DNA of 64,000 bases from Aliiroseovarius sediminis (lineage in GTDB: Bacteria > Pseudomonadota > Alphaproteobacteria > Rhodobacterales > Rhodobacteraceae): NCBI RefSeq assembly GCF_022678485.1, contig NZ_JALBYP010000032.1, positions 62,001-126,000 of the forward strand, in the 5' to 3' direction. This document shows, one piece after another, positions 1-8,877 of the stretch. Made by a program: the position numbers and the translations under genes. Within the stretch, counting starts at the first letter, position 1, and each line of letters opens with the position of its first letter. Below the pieces are notes generated by a model. The model searched no databases. It was not told where the DNA came from and saw only the letters and a list, made by a program, of their open reading frames with translations.

Positions 1-26
1 CGGTTAACTGATCTAAGCCGAAAGAC

Positions 27-758
27 TTACTTAAGATCTTTCCAAAGCGCGCCGCAGCCCAGCTTTTCCACGAAAGCATCATGGGCTGCGGCTTCTTTTT
101 CCGTGATCCGTCCAGACAGGGGATTGGGGCGCGGATAGGGGCGCCATGCGCCGCTGCTGCCCCCACTCGACGATGTATCGAGATCGGGCGCCAAAACCAG
201 ATCCGGCTGTCGCCCGCCGATCAGTTCCAGATAAACCTCGGCCAGAATTTCACTGTCCAGAAGCGCGCCGTGCAGGGTGCGTGAGGAATTGTCGATGCTG
301 AACCGGCGGCACAGCGCATCCAAAGACGCGGGCGAACCGGGAAATTTGGTACGAGCGATTGCCAGAGTGTCGGTTGCCTGCTCCCACGGAATGTTGGGCA
401 AGCCCATCCATTTCAGCTCGGCATTCAGGAATTTCATGTCGAAGCTGGCATTGTGAATGACCAGCCGGGCGTCACCGATGAAATCAAGGAAGGCTTGCCC
501 GACCAGCTTGAACACCGGCTTGTCGCGCAGCGTCACCTCGCCGGGTTTCGGAGGGCGTGGGACAGTCAGAAGGTCGGGGCCGATGCCGTGCACGCCGAAC
601 GCCTCGTCCGGCATGTCGCGTTCGGGGTTGATATATTGGTGATAGGTCTTGCCCGTCGGCATATGGTTGTAAAGCTCAAGGCAGCCGATTTCGACGATGC
701 GATCGCCGCTTTCGGGGTCGAAGCCCGTGGTTTCGGTGTCCAGCACGATCTCACGCAT
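27..758 (-). CDS. dnaQ: DNA polymerase III epsilon subunit (3'-5' proofreading exonuclease)
   Basis: Proofreading exonuclease of the replicative polymerase. The 243-residue protein has the DEDDh exonuclease pattern: DTETTG at residues 7-12 (Asp7, Glu9), HNASFD with Asp107, and HGALLD with His163 and Asp168. It has the usual length for DnaQ. The C-terminal tail past about residue 190 is where the polymerase alpha subunit should bind. The start codon overlaps the end of coaE by 8 bases, so this is the last visible gene of the maf-aroE-coaE-dnaQ operon. The same order flanks the origin in Caulobacter. The 26 bases beyond its stop hold nothing recognisable. Confidence 0.95.
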   Translation of the reverse strand: MREIVLDTETTGFDPESGDRIVEIGCLELYNHMPTGKTYHQYINPERDMPDEAFGVHGIGPDLLTVPRPPKPGEVTLRDKPVFKLVGQAFLDFIGDARLVIHNASFDMKFLNAELKWMGLPNIPWEQATDTLAIARTKFPGSPASLDALCRRFSIDNSSRTLHGALLDSEILAEVYLELIGGRQPDLVLAPDLDTSSSGGSSGAWRPYPRPNPLSGRITEKEAAAHDAFVEKLGCGALWKDLK

Positions 759-1350
759 GGGACGAACGCTCCTTCACTTGGGCAAGCACCTGTTTCACGG
801 CGGCTTGCGCGCCTTCGATGGTATCGGTGGGGATAACGACATCCGCACGGGTTCGTTTTTCTTCGTCCGGCATCTGTTTTGCAAGGATTGCATCGAACTG
901 ATCCGGGGTCATCGTGCCGCGCGCTAGGACCCGTTCGCGCTGCGCCTCAGACGAGGTGGAAACAACAGCGACCAAATCCATCTGCGCATCCGCGCCTGTT
1001 TCAAACAGCAGCGGAATGTCCAGAAGAACCACCGGTACGTCCGTGTCGCGCAAAAACCGCGCGCGGTCTTGGGCGACCAGCGGGTGAACGACGGCCTCGA
1101 TCTGCTTCAGAGCCGTGTCGTCTTTTGCCAGCCAGTTCTTCAACACATTGCGGTCAACCGCACCGTCGACAATAGCATTGGGGCAGATCGCGCGAAGCGG
1201 CTCGACCGCCGCGCCGCCGGGCGCATAGATGCGGTGAACGGCGGCGTCCGCATCCCAGACCGGCACACCTTCGGCTGCGAACATTTGCGCGGTCGTGGTC
1301 TTCCCCATCCCGATCGAGCCGGTCAGCCCTATGACGAACGGTCGGCTCAT
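751..1350 (-). CDS. coaE: dephospho-CoA kinase
   Basis: Last step of coenzyme A synthesis: ATP-dependent phosphorylation of the ribose 3'-OH of dephospho-CoA. The 199-residue protein opens with a P-loop, GSIGMGKT, at residues 11-18. The DAD segment at residues 33-35 is the family's substrate-side acidic motif, and a lid region lies in the C-terminal half. Length is typical for CoaE. Its start overlaps the aroE stop by 4 bases and its end overlaps the dnaQ start, so all four genes are probably translated from one mRNA. Confidence 0.95.
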   Translation of the reverse strand: MSRPFVIGLTGSIGMGKTTTAQMFAAEGVPVWDADAAVHRIYAPGGAAVEPLRAICPNAIVDGAVDRNVLKNWLAKDDTALKQIEAVVHPLVAQDRARFLRDTDVPVVLLDIPLLFETGADAQMDLVAVVSTSSEAQRERVLARGTMTPDQFDAILAKQMPDEEKRTRADVVIPTDTIEGAQAAVKQVLAQVKERSSHA

Positions 1351-2183
1351 GGCCCCAGCACCGCCTGGCGCAGCGCGTCATCGACAACCGGGCGCATACC
1401 AAACCAACGTTCAAACCCCGGCACCGCTTGATGCAACAGCATTCCAAGCCCATCCACGGTGATGCAGCCTGCGTTGTCTGCCTCGTCCAGAAAATGGGTG
1501 CGTAAGGGGGTATAGACCAGATCCGTCACCACCATACCCGGCTTGAAACCATCCAGCGGCACACGGAAATCGGGCTTTCCAACCATCCCAAGCGAGGTTG
1601 TGTTGACTGCCGTGACCGCGCCATCCAGCATGTTGGCGGCCTGCGTCCAATCAAACACCTTGATCCGAGGACCAAACTCGGCCCGCAACGCATCAGCCCG
1701 CGCGCGGGTGCGGTTGGACAGGCGGATTTCAGGCACGCCCACCTCGATCAGGGACGCGACGATGGCGCGCGCCGCACCCCCTGCACCGAAGACAGCGGTG
1801 GGGCCGGTGTCGGGCGCCCAATCGGGGGCGCCCTGACGCAGGTTTTCGACAAAACCATACCCATCCGTATTGTCAGCGTAGATCTTGCCATCGGGGCGAA
1901 AGATCAACGTATTCGCCGCACCAATAAGGGCGGCGCGATCGGTCACGGTGTCGGCGATCCTAAGCACCGATTCCTTATGCGGAATGGTAACGTTCACGCC
2001 AACGAACCCAGCCTTGGGCAGGGTGCGGATGACATGCTCTAGATCTCCGTTAACCACACGCATGGGAATGTAATGTCCGACGATCGCATTCGCCCGAAGC
2101 CAATGTCCGTGCAGCCGTGGGGATAACGAATGTTCAATCGGGTCACCAATCACGCCCGCCAAGGGGATACGTTGTTCGCTCAT
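1347..2183 (-). CDS. aroE: shikimate dehydrogenase
   Basis: Reduces 3-dehydroshikimate to shikimate with NADPH in aromatic amino acid synthesis. The 278-residue protein shows the N-terminal shikimate-binding segment with SLSP at about residues 19-22. The catalytic lysine is Lys70 in NVTIPHK, paired with Asp107 in the NTDG motif. The dinucleotide-binding turn GAGGAARA is at residues 133-140. It lies between maf and coaE with 4-base overlaps at both ends, indicating translational coupling. Confidence 0.95.
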   Translation of the reverse strand: MSEQRIPLAGVIGDPIEHSLSPRLHGHWLRANAIVGHYIPMRVVNGDLEHVIRTLPKAGFVGVNVTIPHKESVLRIADTVTDRAALIGAANTLIFRPDGKIYADNTDGYGFVENLRQGAPDWAPDTGPTAVFGAGGAARAIVASLIEVGVPEIRLSNRTRARADALRAEFGPRIKVFDWTQAANMLDGAVTAVNTTSLGMVGKPDFRVPLDGFKPGMVVTDLVYTPLRTHFLDEADNAGCITVDGLGMLLHQAVPGFERWFGMRPVVDDALRQAVLGP

Positions 2184-2779
2184 ATATCAAGATCTCCTCG
2201 CATAATCAGGTATGACAGCAGCTCTGTCAGCGGCAAACCCAAAACATTGAAATAATCGCCATCAACTTTCGCAAACAACCGCACGCCTTCCTCCTCTAGC
2301 TTATAAGCGCCCACCGCATGCCGGATGCTGTCCCAGTTCCGGGTGACGTAATCTTCGATATAGGCGGGCGACAAATCACGCATCCGCAAACGAACCACGC
2401 CGATGTGGCGCCAAAGCGGTTTGGCGTCCTGATACAGAACGGCGGCAGATAGCAGGCGATGGGTCTGACCGGACAAGGCCGTTAGTTGGGCAATAGCCTC
2501 GTCCATATCGCGGGGCTTTGACAGAACCTCGCCCGCCAATTCGGCAACCTGATCGCAGCCAAGAACCAGACGGCCGGGGAACTTTTCGCTTATCTTGCGC
2601 GCTTTGAATTCGGCCAGCGCGTCTGCCAGATCACGCGGGCTGGCACCTTCAGCGGTCAGCGAGGCGTGGATCGTTTCTTCATCAATCCGGGCAGGATGAA
2701 CGTCGATACCAACAGCCGCATTTCGCAAAAGCTCCGCGCGAATCTGCGATGCCGAAGCAAGAATCAAAGAGGCGGTCAT
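2180..2779 (-). CDS. maf: Maf family nucleoside triphosphate pyrophosphatase
   Basis: House-cleaning enzyme that hydrolyses non-canonical or modified nucleoside triphosphates to monophosphates. From the ATG at 2779 the protein has 199 residues and begins with the family signature SASQIR (residues 9-14). GCDQV around Asp76 resembles the YceF-type subgroup (GSDQV) more than the dTTP/UTP-hydrolysing group (GADT). A conserved GLPLTELL segment lies near the C-terminus. An upstream in-frame extension to 2866 is open but would run over a DnaA box and lacks family similarity, so I chose 2779. First gene of the operon pointing away from the candidate origin. Confidence 0.9.
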   Translation of the reverse strand: MTASLILASASQIRAELLRNAAVGIDVHPARIDEETIHASLTAEGASPRDLADALAEFKARKISEKFPGRLVLGCDQVAELAGEVLSKPRDMDEAIAQLTALSGQTHRLLSAAVLYQDAKPLWRHIGVVRLRMRDLSPAYIEDYVTRNWDSIRHAVGAYKLEEEGVRLFAKVDGDYFNVLGLPLTELLSYLIMRGDLDI

Positions 2780-3176
2780 CTGATAACCCTGTGGATAATC
2801 TCTGTTTGTTCTAGTGCCATCAAAAGTGGACAACGCAGCACGCAACAAGACGCGGGGAAAACTCACCCCTTTTCTAAGCCAGTTTCCAAAGTTCTTCCAC
2901 TGTGGAAACCGTCTTCTGGCCGCGGTGTCGCAGACGCAACACGGCCTTGTTTATCCGATCACTTATCCCCAAGCCAAACAGAAATTTCTGTATGTTTTTC
3001 ATATATATAACCGATTTTTTCCGCCCAGGAAACAATCTTTATCCACTTGTGGGTAACGGCTGGTATAACTGTTTAATCCCCATTATTCACAGCCCCTACT
3101 AAAACATCATCTTTCTTTCTTCTTCTTTATTATTTTAAGAAGGGATGGACGTGATTGACCGATAGGAGTGCGAAGA
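2780..3176. other. candidate chromosomal replication origin (oriC)
   Basis: This 397-bp gap between divergent maf and hemJ has no credible gene. It carries a cluster of 9-mers matching the DnaA box TTATCCACA: an exact match on the minus strand at 2790-2798, and one-mismatch boxes TTATCCCCA (2963-2971), TTATCCACT (3039-3047), TTACCCACA on the minus strand (3048-3056) and TTATTCACA (3083-3091). AT-rich tracts at about 2985-3020 and 3100-3140 are candidates for the unwinding element. A 6-bp perfect dyad, TTCCAC/GTGGAA, lies at 2895-2907. The position, between maf and hemJ-rho and within 8 kb of parAB and two parS sites, matches the origin neighbourhood of Caulobacter. Function is inferred. Confidence 0.8.
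3039..3056. promoter_or_regulatory. abutting inverted pair of DnaA boxes
   Basis: Two 9-mers meet head to head without a spacer: TTATCCACT on the plus strand (3039-3047) and TTACCCACA on the minus strand (3048-3056), each one base from the consensus TTATCCACA. Side-by-side boxes of opposite orientation are typical of origins, and this pair lies next to the AT-rich stretch. Confidence 0.6.
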
Positions 3177-3626
3177 ATGGGTGAGTTTCTGGCGGATATT
3201 TATTTCTGGACGAAATCCCTGCATATCGTGTCTGTGATTGCGTGGATGGCGGGGATTTTTTACCTTCCCCGTCTGTTTGTCTATCACGTCGAAGTGGTAG
3301 GATCTGGCAATGAAACGGACGATCTGTTTCAGACGATGGAACGTCGGTTGCTGAAGGCGATCATGAACCCAGCCATGATCAGCACATGGCTGTTTGGCCT
3401 GCTGCTTGTGATGACACCGGGGATTGTCGATTGGATGATGATCTGGCCGTGGACCAAGGCTGTGTCCATTATTGCAATGACGTGGTTTCATATGTGGCTG
3501 GCGGCCCGACGCAAGGAATTTGTTGCGGGAACCAACACGCTGGCGGGTCGGCGCTATCGCATCATGAACGAAGTGCCTACGCTTTTAATGCTGGTCATCG
3601 TCTTTTCCGTTGTTCTGAAATTCTAA
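3177..3626 (+). CDS. hemJ: protoporphyrinogen oxidase HemJ
   Basis: Membrane enzyme that oxidises protoporphyrinogen IX to protoporphyrin IX in haem synthesis. The 149-residue protein fits the HemJ (UPF0093) family: about four hydrophobic helices, a conserved histidine in the first helix (His16, in KSLHIVSV), the FYLPRLFVYH segment at about residues 28-37, and a conserved MNPAM turn around residue 63. AGGAG at 3164-3168 lies 8 bases before the ATG at 3177 and decides this start over the in-frame GTG at 3168. First gene to the right of the candidate origin. hemE, its neighbour in Caulobacter, is not here. Confidence 0.92.
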   Translation: MGEFLADIYFWTKSLHIVSVIAWMAGIFYLPRLFVYHVEVVGSGNETDDLFQTMERRLLKAIMNPAMISTWLFGLLLVMTPGIVDWMMIWPWTKAVSIIAMTWFHMWLAARRKEFVAGTNTLAGRRYRIMNEVPTLLMLVIVFSVVLKF

Positions 3627-3631
3627 GAAGA

Positions 3632-3660
3632 TTGACTCGCGTCGCCAACAGGCGTATTTG
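3632..3660 (+). promoter_or_regulatory. possible sigma-70-type promoter before rho
   Basis: TTGACT (3632-3637) and TATTTG (3655-3660) are separated by 17 bases in the 134-bp hemJ-rho gap, about 100 bases before the rho start. The -35 match is good, the -10 match modest. No transcript data support it. Confidence 0.35.
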
Positions 3661-3760
3661 ACCTGAAACGCGGGCCATCCGGTCACGCTTGTTTCCCATT
3701 CTTCATATTGACCGCAGCGCCCGTGCGCATGCCGTCCTGAGGCCATCCCAGAGTATCCTT

Positions 3761-5032
3761 ATGTCTGATAACCGTTTGAACCTTGCCGATCTGAAAGCCA
3801 AAAGCCCGAAAGAGCTTGTGAACATGGCTGAAGAACTAGAAATCGAAAACGCATCCACAATGCGCAAAGGCGAGATGATGTTCTCGATCCTGAAAGAGCT
3901 GGCCGAGGATGAATGGATCATCGGCGGTGATGGCGTGCTTGAGGTCGTGCAAGACGGCTTTGGCTTTCTACGCTCACCCGAGGCGAACTATTTGTCCGGG
4001 CCTGACGATATATACGTCTCGCCCGATGTGATCCGTCAATATTCATTGCGCACGGGTGATACGATTGAAGGCATCATCCAGGCACCGGGCGAGAACGAGA
4101 ACTATTTTGCCATCACCAAGGTCGAAGAAATCAATTTTGGCGCTCCAGAAGCAGCGAAGCACAAGGTTGCCTTTGATAACCTGACGCCGCTTTACCCCGA
4201 TGAACGCCTGAAGATGGAAATCGAAGACCCCACGATCAAAGACCGTTCGGCCCGGATCATCGATCTGGTGTCGCCCATCGGTAAGGGACAGCGGGCGCTG
4301 ATCGTGGCTCCTCCGCGGACGGGTAAAACCGTTCTGTTGCAGAATATCGCCAATTCCATCGAGACCAATCACCCCGAATGCTATTTGATCGTCCTGTTGA
4401 TCGACGAACGGCCTGAAGAGGTCACGGACATGCAACGTTCGGTAAAAGGCGAGGTTGTATCCTCGACTTTTGATGAACCGGCCACACGTCACGTTGCCGT
4501 GGCCGAAATGGTGATCGAGAAAGCCAAGCGGTTAGTGGAACACAAACGTGACGTGGTAATCTTGCTCGACTCGATCACCCGTTTGGGGCGCGCCTTTAAC
4601 ACGACCGTGCCATCGTCAGGTAAAGTTCTGACGGGTGGTGTGGACGCCAACGCCTTGCAACGGCCCAAACGGTTCTTTGGTGCCGCGCGGAATATCGAAG
4701 AAGGCGGATCGCTGACCATCATCTCGACCGCGCTGATCGACACCGGGTCGCGGATGGACGAAGTGATCTTTGAGGAATTCAAAGGCACGGGCAACAGCGA
4801 AATTGTGCTGGATCGCAAGGTCGCCGACAAGCGCGTGTTCCCGGCCATCGACATCCTGAAATCCGGCACACGGAAAGAAGAGCTGTTGGTCGATGCAAAA
4901 GACTTGCAGAAGACCTATGTCTTGCGACGGATTTTGAACCCGATGGGCACCACGGATGCCATTGAATTCTTGATCTCGAAGTTGAAGCAGACCAAGACGA
5001 ATTCGGATTTCTTCGACTCGATGAATACGTAA
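3761..5032 (+). CDS. rho: transcription termination factor Rho
   Basis: Hexameric RNA-dependent ATPase that ends transcription. From the ATG at 3761 the protein has 423 residues: an N-terminal Rho-N helical domain (about 1-50), a cold-shock-like RNA-binding domain with DGFGFLRS (about 65-72), and a RecA-type ATPase domain. The P-loop APPRTGKT is at 183-190, [10 protein letters not shown] at 211-220, and a DSITRLGRA segment follows. In-frame codons upstream to 3689 encode no Rho-like sequence and were excluded. It lies between hemJ and mnmE as in other alphaproteobacterial origin regions. Confidence 0.96.
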   Translation: MSDNRLNLADLKAKSPKELVNMAEELEIENASTMRKGEMMFSILKELAEDEWIIGGDGVLEVVQDGFGFLRSPEANYLSGPDDIYVSPDVIRQYSLRTGDTIEGIIQAPGENENYFAITKVEEINFGAPEAAKHKVAFDNLTPLYPDERLKMEIEDPTIKDRSARIIDLVSPIGKGQRALIVAPPRTGKTVLLQNIANSIETNHPECYLIVLLIDERPEEVTDMQRSVKGEVVSSTFDEPATRHVAVAEMVIEKAKRLVEHKRDVVILLDSITRLGRAFNTTVPSSGKVLTGGVDANALQRPKRFFGAARNIEEGGSLTIISTALIDTGSRMDEVIFEEFKGTGNSEIVLDRKVADKRVFPAIDILKSGTRKEELLVDAKDLQKTYVLRRILNPMGTTDAIEFLISKLKQTKTNSDFFDSMNT

Positions 5033-5060
5033 CTTATTGTTATAAAACAATGGGTTAGAT

Positions 5061-6350
5061 ATGGATACAATCTACTCTCTTGCCAGTGCCCGTGGAAAAG
5101 CGGGTGTCGCAGTGGTCCGGATCTCCGGGCCATATGCGTTTTCGGCTGCGCGCGGGTTGGCTGGGTCTTTGCCCGCTATTCGCAAGGCTGGATTGCGCCG
5201 GTTGATGGGGACTGATGGGCAGTTGTTAGACGAGGCTCTGGTCCTGTGTTTCGACGATGGTGCCAGTTTCACCGGTGAATCGGTTGTCGAACTACAGCTT
5301 CACGGCTCGACCGCCGTGGTGCGCGCAGTTTTGGACACCCTGTCCACCTATCCAGATTTGCGTCTGGCTGAACCGGGCGAGTTCACACGCCGCGCATTGG
5401 AAAATGACCGGCTCGATCTGGCACAAGTTGAAGGACTGGCCGATCTTCTGGACGCCGAGACCGAGGCGCAGCGGCGGCAGGCGGTGACGATTCTGTCCGG
5501 TGCGTTGGGCGACTTGGCAGAGAACTGGCGTCATGACCTGATTCGCGCGGCGGCGTTGCTGGAAGCCACGATTGATTTTGCCGACGAAGACGTGCCCGTC
5601 GATGTCTCACCTGAAGTCAACGGGTTGCTTGATGGCGTTCTGACGACACTGGCCGCAGAAACCGCCGGGACACGCATCGCTGAACGCATTCGCGATGGCT
5701 TCGAAGTTGCGATTGTCGGCGCGCCCAATGCCGGAAAATCTACGCTTCTGAATGCGCTGGCAGGACGTGACGCGGCGATCACATCCGAGATTGCGGGCAC
5801 CACGCGGGATGTGATCGAGGTGCAGATGGAACTTGCGGGGCTTGCCGTCACGGTGCTGGATACGGCAGGCTTGCGCACGGCACAGGATAAGGTCGAGGCG
5901 ATCGGTGTCGAGAGGGCGTTGGCCCGCGCGCGCGCCGCAGATCTTCGGGTTTTCTTGCAGAGCCAAGGCGATGAAGTGCTGCCTCTGAAGGCATCACCGG
6001 GTGATATTACGGTGCAGGCAAAGGCCGACTTAAGCAAGACGAAGGGTCTGGCGGTGTCGGGCCTGACCGGACAAGGTGTTGACCAACTGGTTGCGCGAAT
6101 CGCCGACCAATTGGAAAATCGTGTTAAAGGTGTCGGGGTTGCCACGCGCGCGCGCCATCGGATTGCGATGCAGATCGCGCAGAGCGCTTTGGAAGACGCT
6201 CGAATCGAGGTACAACACGGGCCGGGGCGTGCCGAATTTGCCGCAGAAGAAATCAGAACCGCGATTCGGGCTCTTGATAGCTTGGTTGGTCGTGTTGATG
6301 TAGAGCATTTGCTGGATGAAATCTTCGCGAGCTTTTGCCTTGGAAAATAG
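5061..6350 (+). CDS. mnmE: tRNA modification GTPase MnmE
   Basis: With MnmG it installs the carboxymethylaminomethyl group on wobble uridine 34 of certain tRNAs. The 429-residue protein has the N-terminal folate-binding region (about 1-120), a helical domain with an inserted GTPase domain, and the invariant-type C-terminal CLGK, whose Cys is essential in the family. GTPase motifs: G1 GAPNAGKS at 220-227, G2 region around EIAGTT, G3 DTAG at 267-270. The expected G4 motif NKxD reads AKAD at about 320-323, so the usual guanine-contacting Asn is missing. mnmG follows after 32 bases. Confidence 0.95.
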   Translation: MDTIYSLASARGKAGVAVVRISGPYAFSAARGLAGSLPAIRKAGLRRLMGTDGQLLDEALVLCFDDGASFTGESVVELQLHGSTAVVRAVLDTLSTYPDLRLAEPGEFTRRALENDRLDLAQVEGLADLLDAETEAQRRQAVTILSGALGDLAENWRHDLIRAAALLEATIDFADEDVPVDVSPEVNGLLDGVLTTLAAETAGTRIAERIRDGFEVAIVGAPNAGKSTLLNALAGRDAAITSEIAGTTRDVIEVQMELAGLAVTVLDTAGLRTAQDKVEAIGVERALARARAADLRVFLQSQGDEVLPLKASPGDITVQAKADLSKTKGLAVSGLTGQGVDQLVARIADQLENRVKGVGVATRARHRIAMQIAQSALEDARIEVQHGPGRAEFAAEEIRTAIRALDSLVGRVDVEHLLDEIFASFCLGK

Positions 6351-6382
6351 CAGCCGGAAATAGCTGTGCGAAATGAAGTGGA

Positions 6383-8260
6383 GTGTTTCACGTGAAACAT
6401 CGTGACTTTGATGTGATCGTCGTTGGCGGTGGCCACGCAGGTGCAGACGCTGCACATGCCTCAGCCCGGCTGAACGCTCGTACCGCCCTGATAACGCTTC
6501 GAAAAGAGGATCTGGGCGTCATGTCCTGCAACCCTGCAATCGGCGGGCTTGGAAAAGGGCATCTGGTACGCGAAATCGATGCAATGGACGGCTTGATGGG
6601 ACGGGTGGCCGATCAGGCAGGCATCCAGTTTCGTTTGTTAAACCGACGCAAGGGTCCCGCTGTACAAGGGCCGCGTGCGCAGGCCGACCGTAAGCTGTAC
6701 CGCGCCGCCATGCAGCAGGAAATTGCAAAAACGCAGAACCTGAGCGTCATTGAAGGCGAAGCGGTTGACTTATTGATGGATGGCGACCGCGTATCTGGCG
6801 TCAGACTGCACGATGGCAGCAGCTTGCGCGCCTCTTCAGTGATCTTGACGACCGGTACATTTCTGCGCGGTGTTATTCATGTCGGCGACAAACGGTCGTC
6901 GGGCGGAAGGATGGGGGATCGCCCGTCAATCAAGTTGGCCGAACGGATCGACAGCTTTGGCCTGCCGCTTGGGCGCCTCAAGACAGGAACGCCGCCACGC
7001 TTGGATGGTCGGACCATCGACTGGGATCATCTTGAGCAACAGCCGGGCGATGATGACCCGGTTCTGTTCTCTTTTCTCAATACCAAGCCCGTTGCCCGAC
7101 AAATTTGCTGTGGGATCACCCACACAAATACGCAAACGCATGATATCATTCGAGAAAACATCGATCAGTCTGCGATGTATGGTGGGCAGATTGATGGCGT
7201 GGGGCCGCGCTACTGCCCATCGATTGAAGATAAGATCGTTCGTTTTGCGGATAAGGAATCGCATCAAATCTTCTTGGAGCCAGAGGGGTTGGATGATCAC
7301 ACGGTCTATCCCAATGGCATAAGCACATCGCTGCCCATCGAGGTGCAAGAGGCCTACGTCCGCTCGATCACCGGGTTGGCGCGCGCAGAAATTTTGCAGC
7401 CTGGTTATGCCATCGAGTATGACTATGTCGATCCGCGGTCCTTGACCGAAACGCTTCAATTGCGCGACGTACCAGGACTGTATCTTGCCGGGCAGATCAA
7501 TGGCACAACGGGATATGAAGAGGCTGCCGCACAAGGTCTGATCGCCGGTCTGAACGCGGCACTGGCATCGCAAGACCGCGATCCAATCATTTTTTCACGC
7601 TCGAGTTCGTATATGGGCGTTATGGTCGATGATCTGATCACTCGCGGTGTGACGGAACCCTATCGGATGTTCACGTCCCGCGCGGAATATCGGCTGTCTT
7701 TGCGCGCCGATAACGCCGACCAACGCTTGACCCCGCTTGGAATTGCGTTGGGATGCGTCGGGCAAACTCGGCGAGCGTTTTTCGAACGAAAAGGGGCGGC
7801 GCTAGAAACAGCGAAGGTAGCTTTGACCGCAAGAACATTCACACCCCAAGACCTTGAGAAGCTGGGACTGACCGTCCGCAAAGATGGCACCAAGCGGACA
7901 GCGTTCGAACTTTTAGCCTTCCCCGGTATGGATTACGCGAAAATCGTCGAGCTTGACCCATCATTCGCGGATATTTCGACCGATATTCAGACCCAGATCA
8001 GCCGAGACGCCATGTATGCCAATTATATCGAACGACAGGCCCGCGATGTCGAGGCGTTGCAGCGTGACGAAGCACAACGCATTCCTGATGATTTTCGATA
8101 TGAAGATTTGGTTGGATTGTCGAATGAGCTCGCAGATAAACTTAGCCGGGTGCGACCCCGAACGCTTGCCCAAGCGGGGCGCGTCGAGGGGATGACACCG
8201 GCCGCGTTGACCTTGATTCTCGCCCGGCTTCGCCGCGAGATGCGGAAACGATCGGCATGA
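6383..8260 (+). CDS. mnmG: tRNA uridine-5-carboxymethylaminomethyl modification enzyme MnmG
   Basis: FAD-dependent partner of MnmE in modifying wobble uridine of tRNA. The 625-residue protein has the FAD-binding GGGHAG at residues 15-20, the conserved MSCNPAIGG (Cys49) at about 47-55, and the C-terminal helical region that binds MnmE. Translation most likely starts at GTG 6383, inside the parS palindrome; an in-frame GTG at 6392 is the alternative. The stop overlaps the rsmG start by 4 bases. MnmE, MnmG, RsmG, ParA and ParB in this order are classic for alphaproteobacteria. Confidence 0.95.
   Translation: MFHVKHRDFDVIVVGGGHAGADAAHASARLNARTALITLRKEDLGVMSCNPAIGGLGKGHLVREIDAMDGLMGRVADQAGIQFRLLNRRKGPAVQGPRAQADRKLYRAAMQQEIAKTQNLSVIEGEAVDLLMDGDRVSGVRLHDGSSLRASSVILTTGTFLRGVIHVGDKRSSGGRMGDRPSIKLAERIDSFGLPLGRLKTGTPPRLDGRTIDWDHLEQQPGDDDPVLFSFLNTKPVARQICCGITHTNTQTHDIIRENIDQSAMYGGQIDGVGPRYCPSIEDKIVRFADKESHQIFLEPEGLDDHTVYPNGISTSLPIEVQEAYVRSITGLARAEILQPGYAIEYDYVDPRSLTETLQLRDVPGLYLAGQINGTTGYEEAAAQGLIAGLNAALASQDRDPIIFSRSSSYMGVMVDDLITRGVTEPYRMFTSRAEYRLSLRADNADQRLTPLGIALGCVGQTRRAFFERKGAALETAKVALTARTFTPQDLEKLGLTVRKDGTKRTAFELLAFPGMDYAKIVELDPSFADISTDIQTQISRDAMYANYIERQARDVEALQRDEAQRIPDDFRYEDLVGLSNELADKLSRVRPRTLAQAGRVEGMTPAALTLILARLRREMRKRSA
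6384..6399. promoter_or_regulatory. parS centromere site (perfect 16-bp palindrome)
   Basis: TGTTTCACGTGAAACA is the exact ParB-binding parS palindrome. It overlaps the mnmG initiation codon, so its bases encode the first residues of MnmG (M-F-H-V-K-H). It lies about 3.3 kb from the candidate oriC and 2.5 kb before parAB. Confidence 0.95.
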
Positions 8261-8877
8261 AAGGCAGAGATCTGCTGGCGGACTACGATGTTTCACGTGA
8301 AACAATGGAGCGGCTAGAGCGCTACGCTCAGCTTCTAAAAAAGTGGAATCCAGCAATAAATCTGGTGGCACCATCGACCATTGACGCATTGTGGTCGCGT
8401 CACTTCCTTGATTCCATTCAGATTTTTAGCTTGGCACCCGAAAAGGTTACGAAGTGGTGTGACATGGGCACGGGCGGGGGCTTCCCCGGCTTGATTATCG
8501 CGATCCTTGCAAAGGAAAGCGACCCGGAGCGCCAGACCGTTTGTATCGAAAGCGATCTAAGGAAGGCCACTTTCCTACGCACCGTGGCGCGCGAGACTGG
8601 CGTAAACGCGATGATTCTGTCGAAACGGATTGAGGGTGCCGAGCCGCAGGAAGCCGATATCGTTTCTGCTCGTGCTCTTGCGCCATTGAAGGACTTGCTA
8701 GGCTATGCAGATCGCCATTTATCGCCGCAGGGGCATTGCATCTTCCTGAAGGGTGAGAATTACCGGAGTGAGGTGGAAGAAGCGCTTGAAACCTGGCAGT
8801 TTGCGCTTGATACATATCCCAGCAAGACAAACCCCGACGCCGTTGTTTTGAAGATCGGAGATCTAAGACGTGCCTGA
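8257..8877 (+). CDS. rsmG: 16S rRNA (guanine-527-N7) methyltransferase RsmG
   Basis: Methylates G527 of 16S rRNA with S-adenosylmethionine. The 206-residue protein has the SAM-binding loop GTGGGFPG at about residues 71-78 and the RsmG signature [10 protein letters not shown] at about 30-39. Residues 12-16 (VSRET) are encoded by an internal parS site. It overlaps mnmG by 4 bases and parA by 8 bases. Confidence 0.94.
   Translation: MKGRDLLADYDVSRETMERLERYAQLLKKWNPAINLVAPSTIDALWSRHFLDSIQIFSLAPEKVTKWCDMGTGGGFPGLIIAILAKESDPERQTVCIESDLRKATFLRTVARETGVNAMILSKRIEGAEPQEADIVSARALAPLKDLLGYADRHLSPQGHCIFLKGENYRSEVEEALETWQFALDTYPSKTNPDAVVLKIGDLRRA
8289..8304. promoter_or_regulatory. second parS centromere site (perfect 16-bp palindrome)
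   Basis: An exact second copy of TGTTTCACGTGAAACA lies wholly inside rsmG, where it encodes V-S-R-E-T in the reading frame, about 580 bases before parA and 1.9 kb from the first copy. Two perfect 16-mers in 64 kb cannot be chance. Confidence 0.95.

Noticed and set aside
2951-2959. TTATCCGAT as a further DnaA box
   Set aside because: Three mismatches to the consensus; too weak to count with the five better sites.
5033-5060. Short hairpin ATTGTT-ATAA-AACAAT between rho and mnmE
   Set aside because: The stem is weak, AT-only in its core and lacks a T-run; it is unlikely to terminate transcription.
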